NCBI GenBank assembly: GCA_044222195.1 | Contig: JBGANS010000020.1 | Location: forward strand, 1 to 64,000 | Source of the DNA: JAHBXE01 sp044222195 | GTDB taxonomy: Bacteria; Planctomycetota; Phycisphaerae; Phycisphaerales; UBA1924 | Length of the DNA stretch: 64,000 nt | Reading direction: 5' to 3' | In this document: in pieces, positions 16,868-27,336 of the stretch | Layout: each line of letters opens with the position of its first letter | How positions within the stretch are numbered: position 1 is the stretch's first letter | Translations under genes and position numbers: made by a program | The notes under the pieces: generated by a model | The model's input: the letters and a program-made list of their open reading frames with translations, nothing else | Told to the model about the DNA's origin: nothing | The model's database searches: none

Positions 16868-17397
16868 ATCATGCCGCTGCCGCGTTCCTCGCCGAGTTCG
16901 AGCCCGAGTGCCAGACCACCCGTCGCTTTCTCGAACGTCTCCCTGAATCGCGACTGCTCTGGCGGCCTCATCCCGCGTCAATGACGGCCGGTCAGTTGGC
17001 ACATCACATCGCGGAAGTACCGCGGTCCGTTCTCGCGATGGCCCTTCAAGAAGAGTGCTCGCCACCGGACATCTCGGCCGGTCGGGCCCAGCCGCGGTCG
17101 TGCGCCGAGGTGCTGGCGTTGCTCGAACGTAGTGCCGCGTTCGTCCGAGAGTTTCTCCCGACTCTGAACGACCAGCGCATGACCGCTGAACTGAAAATCA
17201 TTGTCCGCGGCGGCCCCGTATTCGCGATGCCCCGGGCCGTCTTCCTCCGCTCCATCATGTTCAACCACTGGTACCACCACCGGGGCCAGTTCGGCGTGTA
17301 CCTGCGACTTGTCGGCGCCCGCGTGCCGTCGAGTTACGGTCCCAGCGGGGACGAAGCCATGCCCGGCGTCGAACGCGAACCAGCCATTCAGACCTGA
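16864..17397 (+). CDS. DinB-like metal-dependent protein
   Basis: 177-residue four-helix-bundle protein of the DinB/YfiT superfamily, whose members bind a metal through three His and often act as thiol-dependent S-transferases. GQLAHHIAEVP provides the first His and NHWYHHRGQFGVYLRLVG the second pair (H..HRGQ), both intact. Start ATG 16864 overlaps the SRPBCC stop codon (ATGA), indicating translational coupling. Last gene of the arsR operon; its end overlaps the end of queF on the other strand by 10 nt. With no DNA-damage context, the DinB name refers to fold only. Confidence 0.85.
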   Translation: MNHAAAAFLAEFEPECQTTRRFLERLPESRLLWRPHPASMTAGQLAHHIAEVPRSVLAMALQEECSPPDISAGRAQPRSCAEVLALLERSAAFVREFLPTLNDQRMTAELKIIVRGGPVFAMPRAVFLRSIMFNHWYHHRGQFGVYLRLVGARVPSSYGPSGDEAMPGVEREPAIQT

Positions 17398-17777
17398 TAC
17401 CTGGACGGGACATCCCCATGCTCCGCCCGGATCACCGACTTGATCCCGCCCCGGCCCGACCACTTCGAGTGAACCTGCAGCCACACCGGGTTCATGCAGG
17501 CCACCAGATCAGTCTTGATCCGATCGGTCACCGCTTCGTAGAAAATCCCTTGGGTGCGAAACCCCTGCAGGTACACCTTGAGTGACTTCAACTCCACGCA
17601 GACGCCTCGGTCCCGCGGCGGCCGTGGCTGAAAGCGAACCGTAATTGTGCCAAAGTCCGGGTGCCCGGTTTTCGGACAAAGCGAAGTGAACTCGAACGCC
17701 TCGTGCTCTATGACGAGCGGCGAATCCGTGGGCGTCGGAAATGTCTCAAGCGCGTCGAGATTCGGGGCGGTCGGCAT
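17388..17777 (-). CDS. queF: 7-cyano-7-deazaguanine reductase (QueF)
   Basis: NADPH-dependent reduction of the preQ0 nitrile to preQ1 in queuosine synthesis. A short, type I (YkvM-like) form of 129 residues. FTSLCPKTGHPDFGTI carries the nucleophile Cys34 and proton donor Asp41; ELKSLKVYLQGFR is the family strand. The substrate motif, commonly FRNHGDFHE in the B. subtilis form, reads FRTQGIFYE here, so Glu81 is kept but both His positions differ. 17778-18025 upstream (248 nt) contains nothing I can support. Works in the same route as gluQ at 38 kb in this window. Confidence 0.93.
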   Translation of the reverse strand: MPTAPNLDALETFPTPTDSPLVIEHEAFEFTSLCPKTGHPDFGTITVRFQPRPPRDRGVCVELKSLKVYLQGFRTQGIFYEAVTDRIKTDLVACMNPVWLQVHSKWSGRGGIKSVIRAEHGDVPSRYQV

Positions 17778-18025
17778 GGAGAAGGGTACGTGAGCAATCG
17801 GGCCGGGTGGCGTCCGGGACTTTCGGCCCCGATTGGCGAGCGCCGTGTGGGGCCGATCGCGTTAGCGTACCTCGTGAATGGCGGCGCGCCCGGTCGCCGA
17901 CACGATGGAACGATCGGTCAACCCGACGGTGTCGAAGAGGGTGCGTGGCCGCACAGCGATTGCCCGAGGCTCCGGAATCGCGAAGGGCAGGCTGGCTTCG
18001 GGGAGATGCCAGAGCTGTGACCAGA

Positions 18026-19093
18026 CTATCCGCCGTAGCGATTGATCATGTCGATGACGACTGACTGCTTGCGCTCAAGCTGAAGCGATCGCTTCAACTC
18101 GCGGATCGCCTCTTCCTTCGCCGCGACGTCCTGCTTCTCGCTCAGCAGCCACCGGTTGAGCAGACATACTCCGACGCCGTTGTGCGACGGGTAATACGTC
18201 TCGTCCAGTTCGAGCGACTTGCGGAACGCCACCAATGCATCATCGTACTTCTTCTGGCGGAACAGGCTGGTCGCCAGCCGCTCGTGCGCCGTCGCAGTGG
18301 GGGCCACGAGGATCAGTTGCTCCAGCGTGTTCTGGGCTTCGGCAAACCGCCCGGTGTAGGAGAGGCTTTCCGCCAGGTTCAGCAGGAGCTGCGGCGAAAT
18401 CTCCATCAGCTCCGCCGCCTGCTGGTATTCGACAATCGCGTTCTCGTGATCACCCACCGCGCCGTAGATCGCGCCGAGGTTGAACCTCGCCGGCCCGCTG
18501 TCGCCCTTGAGCTTCACGGCGCGTTTCGCGTACGGGAGTGCGGGAGCGGGGTCGCCGAACTGCAGGTAGGCCGTGGCGAGATTCAGATTCGCGTCAAAGT
18601 CGTCCGGCCGGATGTAAAGAGCGTTTACATAGGCTCGGATCGCGTCGCCGATCTTGCCGAGAAGCTGGCTTGCCAGTCCGTATCCGTACTGTGCATCGAA
18701 GTTCCCCGGCTCGATCTCCACGGCCTTGGCATACGCCGCGACCGACTCGAGCAGGTTCCCGCGCCGCCGCTGGATCTGGCCAATGCCGAGATACGCGGGG
18801 GTAATCCGCGGGTTGATGCTGATCGCGCGTTCAAACTCTCGAAGCGCGACATCCTCGACACCCTGGGCCTGAAGCGTCTGGGCCCGGGCCACCGCGTTTT
18901 GAGATTCCTGGACCGGGTCGGCCTTCGGCGCAGGGGCGGACTTCGTTCGCTCCACGACCGGCGCAGGCCGATCGGGCCGCTTCGCCCGCCGCAGCCGGTT
19001 GCACCCGGTTTCGGCCACGGCCATGGTCGCACACAGACAGGCGGCGGTGATGATCGGCTTACGTCTCATGGTGGCTAACACTCTGCGGGTCAT
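18026..19093 (-). CDS. TPR-repeat lipoprotein
   Basis: 355-residue protein with an Arg-rich n-region, a hydrophobic segment and a weak lipobox (AETGC, Cys31), then a Pro/Lys linker and about seven tetratricopeptide repeats from residue 65 to 320 (for example VALREFERAISINPRITPAY, AIRAYVNALYIRPDDFDA). TPRs are protein-protein docking surfaces, so it is probably a membrane-anchored scaffold; partner unknown. The first ATG at 19093 overlaps the nfo stop codon (ATGA), which points to coupled translation; ATG 19069 is a shorter option. Confidence 0.85.
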   Translation of the reverse strand: MTRRVLATMRRKPIITAACLCATMAVAETGCNRLRRAKRPDRPAPVVERTKSAPAPKADPVQESQNAVARAQTLQAQGVEDVALREFERAISINPRITPAYLGIGQIQRRRGNLLESVAAYAKAVEIEPGNFDAQYGYGLASQLLGKIGDAIRAYVNALYIRPDDFDANLNLATAYLQFGDPAPALPYAKRAVKLKGDSGPARFNLGAIYGAVGDHENAIVEYQQAAELMEISPQLLLNLAESLSYTGRFAEAQNTLEQLILVAPTATAHERLATSLFRQKKYDDALVAFRKSLELDETYYPSHNGVGVCLLNRWLLSEKQDVAAKEEAIRELKRSLQLERKQSVVIDMINRYGG

Positions 19094-20022
19094 GTTCGGG
19101 CCGCGTTCGACCGCCCGCGGCGAGTCTTTATCGGCTGTTTCGATACCTGTAGTTTCCTCAGGCGACCAAGGTTCACGCGATCGAAGGCGGTCCCCGCCGT
19201 GTTATTTCCTTTCGGCGTCTCGAGAATCTTTGGAATCTCCCGCAGCCTGGGGTGGTTCACGACGGCCGCAAACCCGCTATCCACAAGGGATTTGGGGCTC
19301 AGAGTTCCTTCCCCAATGTGCTCATGACGGTCCAGGTGGCTTCCCTTCTTTCCCTTCGAGTCATTCAGGTGCAGGGCCTTCACATGAGAGAGGCCGCACA
19401 CCTCGTCAAACTGCGCGAGGGTGGCCGCCGCGGCCGCTTTGCTGGACATGTCGTGTCCGAAGGCGTGGGCGTGGCAGGTGTCAAAGCAGTACCCGACGCG
19501 GGCTCCCTGCCCCGTCGCATCGACGATGCGCCGCATCAGTTCCGCCAGTTGCTCGAAGGGACCGCCCAGGTTCGACCCGGACCCGACCGTGTTCTCCAGA
19601 CAACTGACCGTCTTGAATCCCTTCGTGTCCTGAATGAGGCGTCGGTACGCCGCCGCGATGCGGCTCATGCCGGCGTCGGCCGATGACGTCGTCGACGAGC
19701 CCGGGTGATGAACGAGGAAGGGAATCTCGAGCGCCTCGCATCGCTCGATCTCAACCCGCATGAGATCGAGCGACTTCTCCCACAACGCATCGTCCGGACT
19801 GGCGAGGTTGATCAGGTACGAGGCGTGCGCCACGGTGCGGCCCTGCCAGCCAAGTCGGGCGATCTCAGACTTCCACTCTGTGATCGTCTCACCCGGAAGC
19901 GGCGGCACCTTCCACTGTTGCTGGTTCTTAGTGAACACCTGCACGGTGTCCATTCCGAGGGACTCCGCCTCGCGCAGAGCGTTTGACATGTTGCCGGCGA
20001 TGGACAGGTGAGAACCGAACAT
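19090..20022 (-). CDS. nfo: Endonuclease IV (AP endonuclease)
   Basis: Trinuclear-zinc TIM-barrel enzyme that cuts 5' of abasic sites in base-excision repair. Zinc-ligand motifs are visible: GSHLSIAG (His), AHASYLINLA, LVHHPGS, CLENTVGSGSNLGG (Glu), GYCFDTCHAHAFGHD (Asp, His), HLNDSKGKKGSHLDRHEHIGEG (Asp, His, Asp-x-His) and ILETPKG (Glu). 310 residues; the last 25 are a basic tail rich in Arg and Lys (KTRRGRSNAART) beyond the usual end. The mRNA may be leaderless: TACACT ends 7 nt before the ATG and there is no Shine-Dalgarno. Coupled to the TPR gene by ATGA. Confidence 0.97.
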   Translation of the reverse strand: MFGSHLSIAGNMSNALREAESLGMDTVQVFTKNQQQWKVPPLPGETITEWKSEIARLGWQGRTVAHASYLINLASPDDALWEKSLDLMRVEIERCEALEIPFLVHHPGSSTTSSADAGMSRIAAAYRRLIQDTKGFKTVSCLENTVGSGSNLGGPFEQLAELMRRIVDATGQGARVGYCFDTCHAHAFGHDMSSKAAAAATLAQFDEVCGLSHVKALHLNDSKGKKGSHLDRHEHIGEGTLSPKSLVDSGFAAVVNHPRLREIPKILETPKGNNTAGTAFDRVNLGRLRKLQVSKQPIKTRRGRSNAART

Positions 20023-20029
20023 GGGGCGG

Positions 20030-20035
20030 AGTGTA
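20030..20035 (-). promoter_or_regulatory. Candidate -10 box for leaderless nfo
   Basis: TACACT on the minus strand, 7 nt before the nfo ATG; no -35 box and no ribosome site are seen. Confidence 0.35.
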
Positions 20036-20089
20036 GAGGGGAAACGAGCGCCGAATTCGAACTACGATGCCTCTCTCAGGAGTGCTCCC

Positions 20090-20914
20090 ATGGCCGATCT
20101 TGCTGGCCGCATCGCCGTTGTGACAGGTGCCTCCGCCGGAATCGGCGAGTCCATCGCCCGCTCGCTCGCCGCCGGCGGCGCCAAGGTTGTCGTCAACGCC
20201 CGCCGCGAGCAACGCCTGCACGCGCTCGTCCGCGATCTCGGCGGACCGGCCAACGCCGCGGCCGTGGCCGGAGACGCCGCGGATGAATCCGTCATCAACG
20301 CCATGCTGGACCTGGCCAGGCACAAGTTCGGAGGCGCGGGCGGACGCGAGGCCGACCTCGTTGTCGTCAACGCCGGCCGAGGTCTCCGCGGCAGCGTCTA
20401 CGACTCCGACCCCGCCCAATGGGAAGACGTCATCCGCATCAACCTCCTCGGCGCTGCCCGACTCATGCGAGCCGCGGCCGAACGGATGGCCGGCCCGGTC
20501 CCCGTCGTCAAAGGCCCCCCTCAGCCGGGCCAGCCGCCATCGCCACCCGAAGGCTGGCTCTCCCGCCCGCGGGACATCATCCTCCTTGGTTCTACGGTTG
20601 GCCGGCACATCTCTCCCTTCTCGTCGATGTACGGAAGTGCCAAAGCCGGCGTGCACATGCTCGCCGAATCCCTCCGCCGCCTCATGGCCCCCCGCGGCGT
20701 GCGCGTCACGCTTCTTGAACCCGGCATTGTCCAAAGCGAGTTCCAGGACGCCGCGGGCTACGACCGCGCCAGCTTCGGCAAGTTCATGGAGGGGATTGCT
20801 CCGGTGCTCACGCCCGAGGACATCGCCAGACTCGTGATGTTCATCGTCACTCAGCCTGCGGGCATGCACGTGTGCGATGTCATGGTGCGACCGACGAGGC
20901 AGGAATACCCGTAG
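20090..20914 (+). CDS. Short-chain dehydrogenase/reductase
   Basis: NAD(P)-dependent oxidoreductase of the classical SDR family; substrate unknown. TGASAGIG is the cofactor-binding motif at residues 13-20, VVNAG replaces NNAG, Ser in LLGSTVG and YGSAKAG provide the catalytic Ser, Tyr and Lys. An Arg in VVNARREQR after strand 2 suggests NADP. An insertion of about 20 residues rich in Pro (GPPQPGQPPSPPEG) precedes the catalytic Ser, unusual for the family. ATG 20090 has CAGGAG 7 nt upstream. It runs divergently from nfo and its end nearly touches the convergent gene at 20917. Confidence 0.9.
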   Translation: MADLAGRIAVVTGASAGIGESIARSLAAGGAKVVVNARREQRLHALVRDLGGPANAAAVAGDAADESVINAMLDLARHKFGGAGGREADLVVVNAGRGLRGSVYDSDPAQWEDVIRINLLGAARLMRAAAERMAGPVPVVKGPPQPGQPPSPPEGWLSRPRDIILLGSTVGRHISPFSSMYGSAKAGVHMLAESLRRLMAPRGVRVTLLEPGIVQSEFQDAAGYDRASFGKFMEGIAPVLTPEDIARLVMFIVTQPAGMHVCDVMVRPTRQEYP

Positions 20915-20916
20915 CC

Positions 20917-21522
20917 TCAGCGCCGGCGGCGGAACGCGCACAGGCCTACGAGCAGCGATGCCCCGGCCGGCGCCGGAACGGTGTTGAACGTCAACTCGTC
21001 GTAGTACTTCGGCCCCCGGTCAGGATCGCTCCCGCCGATGCCCACGACGGGGATCACGAGTACTCGGTCGATCCGCAGCGCGCCCCCGACCGCGCCAAAC
21101 TGCAACTCGATGGCCGTGCGCCCCGGCGCTGCCGGAACGTTCAGCGCCGCCACCGGCGATCCGAACCGAAACGCCTGCACGGTGAATGCCTGCGGCCCAT
21201 CGAACGCCCAGAGCGAAAAATAGTCAATCGACTGCGAAAACGTCATCTCAAAGGGGCTCATGAACCCCGCGAGATTGGCGTACGGCGTAATGCCCAATCC
21301 CGAGGCCGGCAGCGGAGCCCCTGGCGGTGGAACGGCGCTCACCAGCATGCCGCCGCCAAACGGGCCCTGGTTCCCATTGGTCAGCGCCAGCGTCATCAGG
21401 CCTTGCCCACTGTAGAAGTTCAGCGGAATACTCGCTGGGGCCGAGTCAAAGTTGATCGTCACGAGGCTGCCCGCCGCGGGGACGGCGAGCGCGAACAGCG
21501 TCAGGGGCAAAGCGACTCTCAT
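20917..21522 (-). CDS. Exported protein with PEP-CTERM-like tail
   Basis: 201-residue protein with a signal peptide (about 1-18) and a beta-rich body. The end reads TVPAPAGASLLVGLCAFRRRR: a Pro motif, a hydrophobic stretch and a terminal Arg cluster, matching the short PEP-CTERM-like sorting tail widespread in Phycisphaerae. Such tails are thought to be cut by an exosortase and the protein moved to the surface; no exosortase is in the window. Body function not recognised. The ATG at 21522 begins the signal peptide; the frame upstream to 21591 runs into the gdhA terminator and is rejected. Confidence 0.8.
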   Translation of the reverse strand: MRVALPLTLFALAVPAAGSLVTINFDSAPASIPLNFYSGQGLMTLALTNGNQGPFGGGMLVSAVPPPGAPLPASGLGITPYANLAGFMSPFEMTFSQSIDYFSLWAFDGPQAFTVQAFRFGSPVAALNVPAAPGRTAIELQFGAVGGALRIDRVLVIPVVGIGGSDPDRGPKYYDELTFNTVPAPAGASLLVGLCAFRRRR

Positions 21523-21582
21523 GACCTGTGATTCTCCCGATGACGGATCGATCCGTGGAGTATCACGGTACCAGAACGACTC

Positions 21583-21618
21583 AAAAAGCAACCGCCCCGG
21601 CCAGAACTGCCGGGGCGG
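21583..21618 (-). terminator. Strong rho-independent terminator of gdhA
   Basis: On the minus strand a perfect 10-bp stem CCGCCCCGGC/GCCGGGGCGG with a 7-nt loop (21618-21592) is followed by TTGCTTTTT. It lies 27 nt past the gdhA stop codon. Confidence 0.9.
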
Positions 21619-21644
21619 AATGAATGCTCAGTCCTTCGGATTGT

Positions 21645-23042
21645 TTACGGGAAGATCCCGCGGATCGCATACGCCTTCGCGATGTGATCCAGCGCCGCGA
21701 TGTACGCGGCCGTCCGCATGTCCGTGTTGTACTTCTGGCGGGCCACCAGCGTCCGCCGGGCCGCCGCGACCATGTGCTGGTTGAGCTTCCGGTCGACCTC
21801 TTCAAGGTCCCACGCTGTGCAGGTCTTGTTCTGGACCCACTCGAAGTAGCTCACCGTCACGCCGCCGGCGTTTGCGAGAATCGCGGGGATGACCTCGATG
21901 CCCCGGTCCTGCAGAACCCGGTCGCCCGCGGGAGTGGTGGGGGCGTTGGCGCCCTCGGCGATCACCTTCGCGTCAATCCACTTGGCTTCCTTGTCCTTGA
22001 TCATCTGCTCGAGCGCCGCAGGCACCAGCACATCGACCTTGGTCTTGTAGAACTCCTCGGTCGAAATCGCCTGGGCGCCCTGCGCCGTCTTCCCGCCCGA
22101 GCCCGACTTGGCGCCGAACCCGCCGACGCCGCCGTTCTTCCCGACGTGCACCGCAAGCGCCTCGGTGTCGATCCCGTTGTCGTTGCGGATCGCACCGGTG
22201 TGGTCCATGACCGCCACCAGCTTCGCGCCGTGCTTGGCCAGGATTCGGGCCGTCCACGAGCCCACGTTGCCGTACCCGATCACGCTGAACTTCATGCCCT
22301 TGGCTTCGATCTTCAAGGTCGGCAGCAACTCCAACAGCGTGTCCACCACGCCCTGGCCCGTCGCCTTCTCGCGCCCGAGCGACCCGCCGATTTCGACCGG
22401 CTTGCCCGTGAAGACCCGCATCGAATCCCACGAGTTCTTGCCGTTGCCGTCGAGGCTCGCGTACGTGTCCGCCATCCACGCCATGATCTGGGCGTTGGTG
22501 TTCACGTCCGGCGCCGGGATGTCATAATCCGGCCCGATGTAGCGGAAGATGGCCGCGCAGAACCGCCGGCTTACCCGCTGCAGTTCGCTCGCCGATATCT
22601 TCCTGGGGTCAACCTTCACGCCGCCCTTGCCGCCGCCGTACGGGATCCGCGCCAGCGAGCACTTCATGGTCATGAGCAGCGCGAGCGACTTCACATCGTC
22701 CAGGTGCACATCCGAGTGGAACCGCAGCCCGCCCTTGTACGGTCCCAGCGCGTTGTTGTGCTGAACGCGATAGCCCTTGAAGAGCTGGAACTCGCCGTTG
22801 TCCATCCGCACCGGGAAGTGCACCATGATCTCGCTGTTGGGCTGGGCCAGGATGCACTTCACGCCGTGCGGCATCTCCAGCAGGTCCGCCGCGTGCAGCA
22901 TCACCTCCACCGTCTGCAAGTAGAGGTTGTCCGGGTCCTTCGGAAATCCCAGTTCGTCGAACACGGGATCGCGCTGACCGGCCGGGCGGCCGTTCTTGGC
23001 GGACGGGGCGGGGAGGTTCTTGCCTTTGCTGACGGTGGTCAT
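21645..23042 (-). CDS. gdhA: Glutamate dehydrogenase
   Basis: Oxidative deamination of glutamate to 2-oxoglutarate or the reverse assimilation of ammonium, NAD(P)-dependent, hexameric. YRVQHNNALGPYKGGLRFH includes the substrate Lys region, MKCSLARIPYGGGKGGVKVDP the catalytic Lys stretch, PAPDVNT and the Rossmann motif VIGYGNVGSWTA. At 465 residues it has a 40-residue insert (KNGGVGGFGAKSGSGGKTAQ and neighbours) in the nucleotide domain and a short N-terminal extension compared with common 420-residue forms. Cofactor preference cannot be read safely. Its terminator indicates a single-gene unit; 23043-23247 upstream holds no gene. Confidence 0.95.
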   Translation of the reverse strand: MTTVSKGKNLPAPSAKNGRPAGQRDPVFDELGFPKDPDNLYLQTVEVMLHAADLLEMPHGVKCILAQPNSEIMVHFPVRMDNGEFQLFKGYRVQHNNALGPYKGGLRFHSDVHLDDVKSLALLMTMKCSLARIPYGGGKGGVKVDPRKISASELQRVSRRFCAAIFRYIGPDYDIPAPDVNTNAQIMAWMADTYASLDGNGKNSWDSMRVFTGKPVEIGGSLGREKATGQGVVDTLLELLPTLKIEAKGMKFSVIGYGNVGSWTARILAKHGAKLVAVMDHTGAIRNDNGIDTEALAVHVGKNGGVGGFGAKSGSGGKTAQGAQAISTEEFYKTKVDVLVPAALEQMIKDKEAKWIDAKVIAEGANAPTTPAGDRVLQDRGIEVIPAILANAGGVTVSYFEWVQNKTCTAWDLEEVDRKLNQHMVAAARRTLVARQKYNTDMRTAAYIAALDHIAKAYAIRGIFP

Positions 23043-23247
23043 GTGGTGGTCTTCCGCGCTACTTCAGATTCAACATGAGGGTGAGAGAACTCAAACCGGC
23101 CGAACGATTCAGAGGCCGGGTGTTGGACGAGACGTATCGGCGAGTTGGTCGGCCTTGCACGAATGCCACATCCGTGGCGACGGCCCGCAAAACTTCGAAC
23201 CCCAGACCCGCTCCTCGGGCCTCCTGGTGAGGTCTAGGGTAGAGGGA

Positions 23248-23625
23248 ATGATACTGTACCACTCGGCCGATCTTCTATGGGCCACGCGAATCAAGAAAAC
23301 AGGCGAAGCCGTGGGGGTTCCATGCCGCCCCGTTCGCACCCTGGAGTTGCTGTCCGCCCGCCTCGCCGACTCTCCCGTCCGAGCCCTCATCGTCGATCTC
23401 GACGCCCCTGAAACCGCCCTCGAACTCATCCGCGCTCTCCGCGGCGGCGAGGGCAGGGAACCCCTCGATCCATCACGTTCCATTCGCATCCTCGCCTTCG
23501 GGCCCCACGTCGCCGTTGACGACTTCCAAAGAGCGAGAATCGCCGGTGCCGACACCGTCCTGGCCCGCGGAGCGTTCGACCGAAGTTTGGACCAGACGCT
23601 CATCAGCCTCGCCGCCCCTCACTGA
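23248..23625 (+). CDS. Receiver-like (response-regulator fold) protein, degenerate
   Basis: 125 residues that follow the order of a CheY-type receiver: ALIVDLDAPETALELIRALR matches the strand 3 phospho-Asp region and helix 3 (D-x2-P-x5-L), IRILAFGPHV the strand 4 region, and AGADTVLARGAF the G-A-D...K-P-F segment. The acidic pair at the N-terminus, the Thr/Ser after strand 4 and the Lys after strand 5 are missing or replaced (Arg for Lys), so phosphorylation is doubtful. No output domain. AGAGGGA precedes the ATG at 23248. Its last 7 nt overlap the convergent RCC1-like gene. Role unknown. Confidence 0.7.
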   Translation: MILYHSADLLWATRIKKTGEAVGVPCRPVRTLELLSARLADSPVRALIVDLDAPETALELIRALRGGEGREPLDPSRSIRILAFGPHVAVDDFQRARIAGADTVLARGAFDRSLDQTLISLAAPH

Positions 23626-25121
23626 GGGCAGCACGGGGCGCACGACACCGGACGCATGATGTGGTTCGGTTTACATTCGCCTTTGACGAACGCGGCGTTG
23701 AAACACGCGAAGTCCGCGGGCGTCAGGATCGGCGGGGTGGTGTTCCCATCACAGTTCACGTAGCTCGTGATTTGCTCCGCCACCGGCCGCGTTGACATGC
23801 ACGCAAACTCGTTGATGAAGCACATGAAGTCGTTGGCGCTCAGCGCGGGCGACGTCGAACTGTTGTCGCAGTTGGCGTAGCACCCGACGAGTGCCGTGTG
23901 GTGGTACGCCGAGTTTGACTGCCCCAGTCCCCAGTACTGCCCCGGCGTTTGCTCCGCTTCGGTGGGCGGCTCCGGAAATGCGGATACGCCGTTGGTGTAC
24001 GTCGGCGGATCTCCGAGGTTGTACCACCCCACGAGCTTGCCGGTGTTGACCGCGCTCCCCGGGACCAGTCGCTTGATCCCCATGCCCTGGTAGTACCCGG
24101 CGCTGACCTCTTCCCACCGCTCACCGTCCGCCGTCGGAATCCTCATCGCCCCGTGGAGCGGGTTGGACATGGCAAAGGCAGTGACCTCGCCCGTCAGTCT
24201 CCCCTTGGCATCCTTGAGGAATCCGTAGTCCACGTGGTGCCCCGCCGCGATCGCGCCGTACGCCCCCGGAATGTAGTTCGCCACGTAATACGGAAGCGCC
24301 GGGTTGTTCGTCGGATTGCGGTTGAAGAAGTTGGGCCCGTAGTTGCTGTCGATTGTGATCGTTCCCGCCGCGCCCGGGTCGTACGGCGGGATCGGGTAGT
24401 AGTAGTACCCCCACGACGAGATGTTTCCATTGAAGTCGAGCACCGTCACGTGGTGCCCGCCGCACACCGCCTGCTTGAACTTCACCGTCTCCAGTCCGGC
24501 AGGAATTCGCAGGCGGTTGTACTCGTTCTTCCCCCACACCACAAGGGTCCGGTCGAGCGCCCCCGGCAGTCCCGTGGCGGAGTCGATGTGCTTGAAAATG
24601 CCGATATTGATCCACTCGCCGGTGGACACTGAATGGAACCGCATCGGAACCTGCTGACCATTGGTCGGGTCAATGCGTGAAGTCACCAGTGAGAGACACT
24701 GATCGCAGTTGTTCAGCGACCCGTTCTGCGCGTAGTTGTTGCTTCCCCAACCCTTGATCTGCCCATCGTCCAGCAGCACCACCCCGTGGTCGAAGCCGGC
24801 GTGCGCCTCGACCACGTTGTTCAATGCCAGAACCGAGTTTGGAATCGGTAGCGCCTGGAACGCCATCGCCCAACCGCCGCCCCATCCCATCACTTTCCCG
24901 TTCGCGCGCACCGCCAGGCTGAAGTCGAAGCCCGATGATGAATGAACGAACGCGCCATACAAAGGTGGAGGTGACAGATACGGTCCGCCCCCCTGCGTCT
25001 GGTAGTAGACTCCGCCCAGCGCCTCGCCCCACGCCGTGAGCCCGCCCGCCTGAGCCAACGCCGCGCTCGTCATGCTGCCCACCACGAGAGCGATCGCGGC
25101 ACACGTCCGGCCCATTTTCAT
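23619..25121 (-). CDS. Exported RCC1-like repeat protein with GC-type dockerin-like tail
   Basis: 500-residue protein: signal peptide (1-22, AALAQ), then repeats like those of RCC1/BNR propellers (LTAWGEALG, KVMGWGGGW, IKGWGSNNY, TLVVWGKNEYNRL, ISSWGYYYY), and a C-terminal pair of similar segments, each with an NCD(N/G)...LS/T..DF.CF...F.....C pattern (about residues 415-485). That tail matches the GC-type dockerin-like anchor of Phycisphaerae. Cys in CAPCCPQ end the chain. GAGGAG lies upstream of the ATG at 25121. The propeller part likely binds a ligand or partner; no catalytic site is seen. Monocistronic by position. Confidence 0.85.
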   Translation of the reverse strand: MKMGRTCAAIALVVGSMTSAALAQAGGLTAWGEALGGVYYQTQGGGPYLSPPPLYGAFVHSSSGFDFSLAVRANGKVMGWGGGWAMAFQALPIPNSVLALNNVVEAHAGFDHGVVLLDDGQIKGWGSNNYAQNGSLNNCDQCLSLVTSRIDPTNGQQVPMRFHSVSTGEWINIGIFKHIDSATGLPGALDRTLVVWGKNEYNRLRIPAGLETVKFKQAVCGGHHVTVLDFNGNISSWGYYYYPIPPYDPGAAGTITIDSNYGPNFFNRNPTNNPALPYYVANYIPGAYGAIAAGHHVDYGFLKDAKGRLTGEVTAFAMSNPLHGAMRIPTADGERWEEVSAGYYQGMGIKRLVPGSAVNTGKLVGWYNLGDPPTYTNGVSAFPEPPTEAEQTPGQYWGLGQSNSAYHHTALVGCYANCDNSSTSPALSANDFMCFINEFACMSTRPVAEQITSYVNCDGNTTPPILTPADFACFNAAFVKGECKPNHIMRPVSCAPCCPQ

Positions 25122-25446
25122 CGTGACACACTCCTCGCGGATAACGGTAGGTCGGCGTTCCGCCCGCGCAACTTGCAGGTCCGGGCCGTCCGGCACTGTT
25201 CGTTTCGCGTCAATTCGCGGTTCTGGCGGCCCCACGGGGCTTCCCCGCGGTTCATCCGCTCGCCTACCATCGACCCGTCGGAGTGTTCCCTGCGCGTGCG
25301 GGGACGCCTCTTCCAGGCTTCAGCCGCCCACAGGGGCCGTCCCGGGCTCTCAAGTCCCGGGTCGTGAAGCGGACGAATCCATCGGCGCGGCGTTCCGACC
25401 GCCACCCACCGAGGGTTCCGTTCCGCAAATAGGGACAACTCAGAAC
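25122..25446 (+). promoter_or_regulatory. Long GC-rich intergenic region / putative rpsA leader
   Basis: 325 nt without a convincing gene between the divergent RCC1-like gene and rpsA. It contains a possible stem of two CCCGGG blocks (25341-25346 and 25356-25361) about 90 nt before the rpsA start. No clear -35/-10 pair was found. It probably holds both promoters and the rpsA 5' leader; ribosomal S1 leaders are autoregulatory in gammaproteobacteria, but nothing here proves that. Confidence 0.35.
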
Positions 25447-27228
<1,782 letters not shown>

Positions 27229-27249
27229 TCCACCCCTCAGAATCGACTC

Positions 27250-27281
27250 AAGGCCCCGGACACACGTTCGGGGCCTTTTTC
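27250..27281 (+). terminator. Rho-independent terminator of rpsA
   Basis: A 9-bp stem AAGGCCCCG/CGGGGCCTT with a 10-nt loop followed by further T, 22 nt past the rpsA stop codon. Confidence 0.9.
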
Positions 27282-27336
27282 ATTGATGAGCCGTTTCCGA
27301 ATCAGGGCCATTCAGCTCTGCATCACCCCGAAGCGG

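Noticed and set aside
16864..17397. Reading DinB as an SOS DNA polymerase
   Set aside because: The protein is the four-helix DinB/YfiT metal-binding fold, not DNA polymerase IV.
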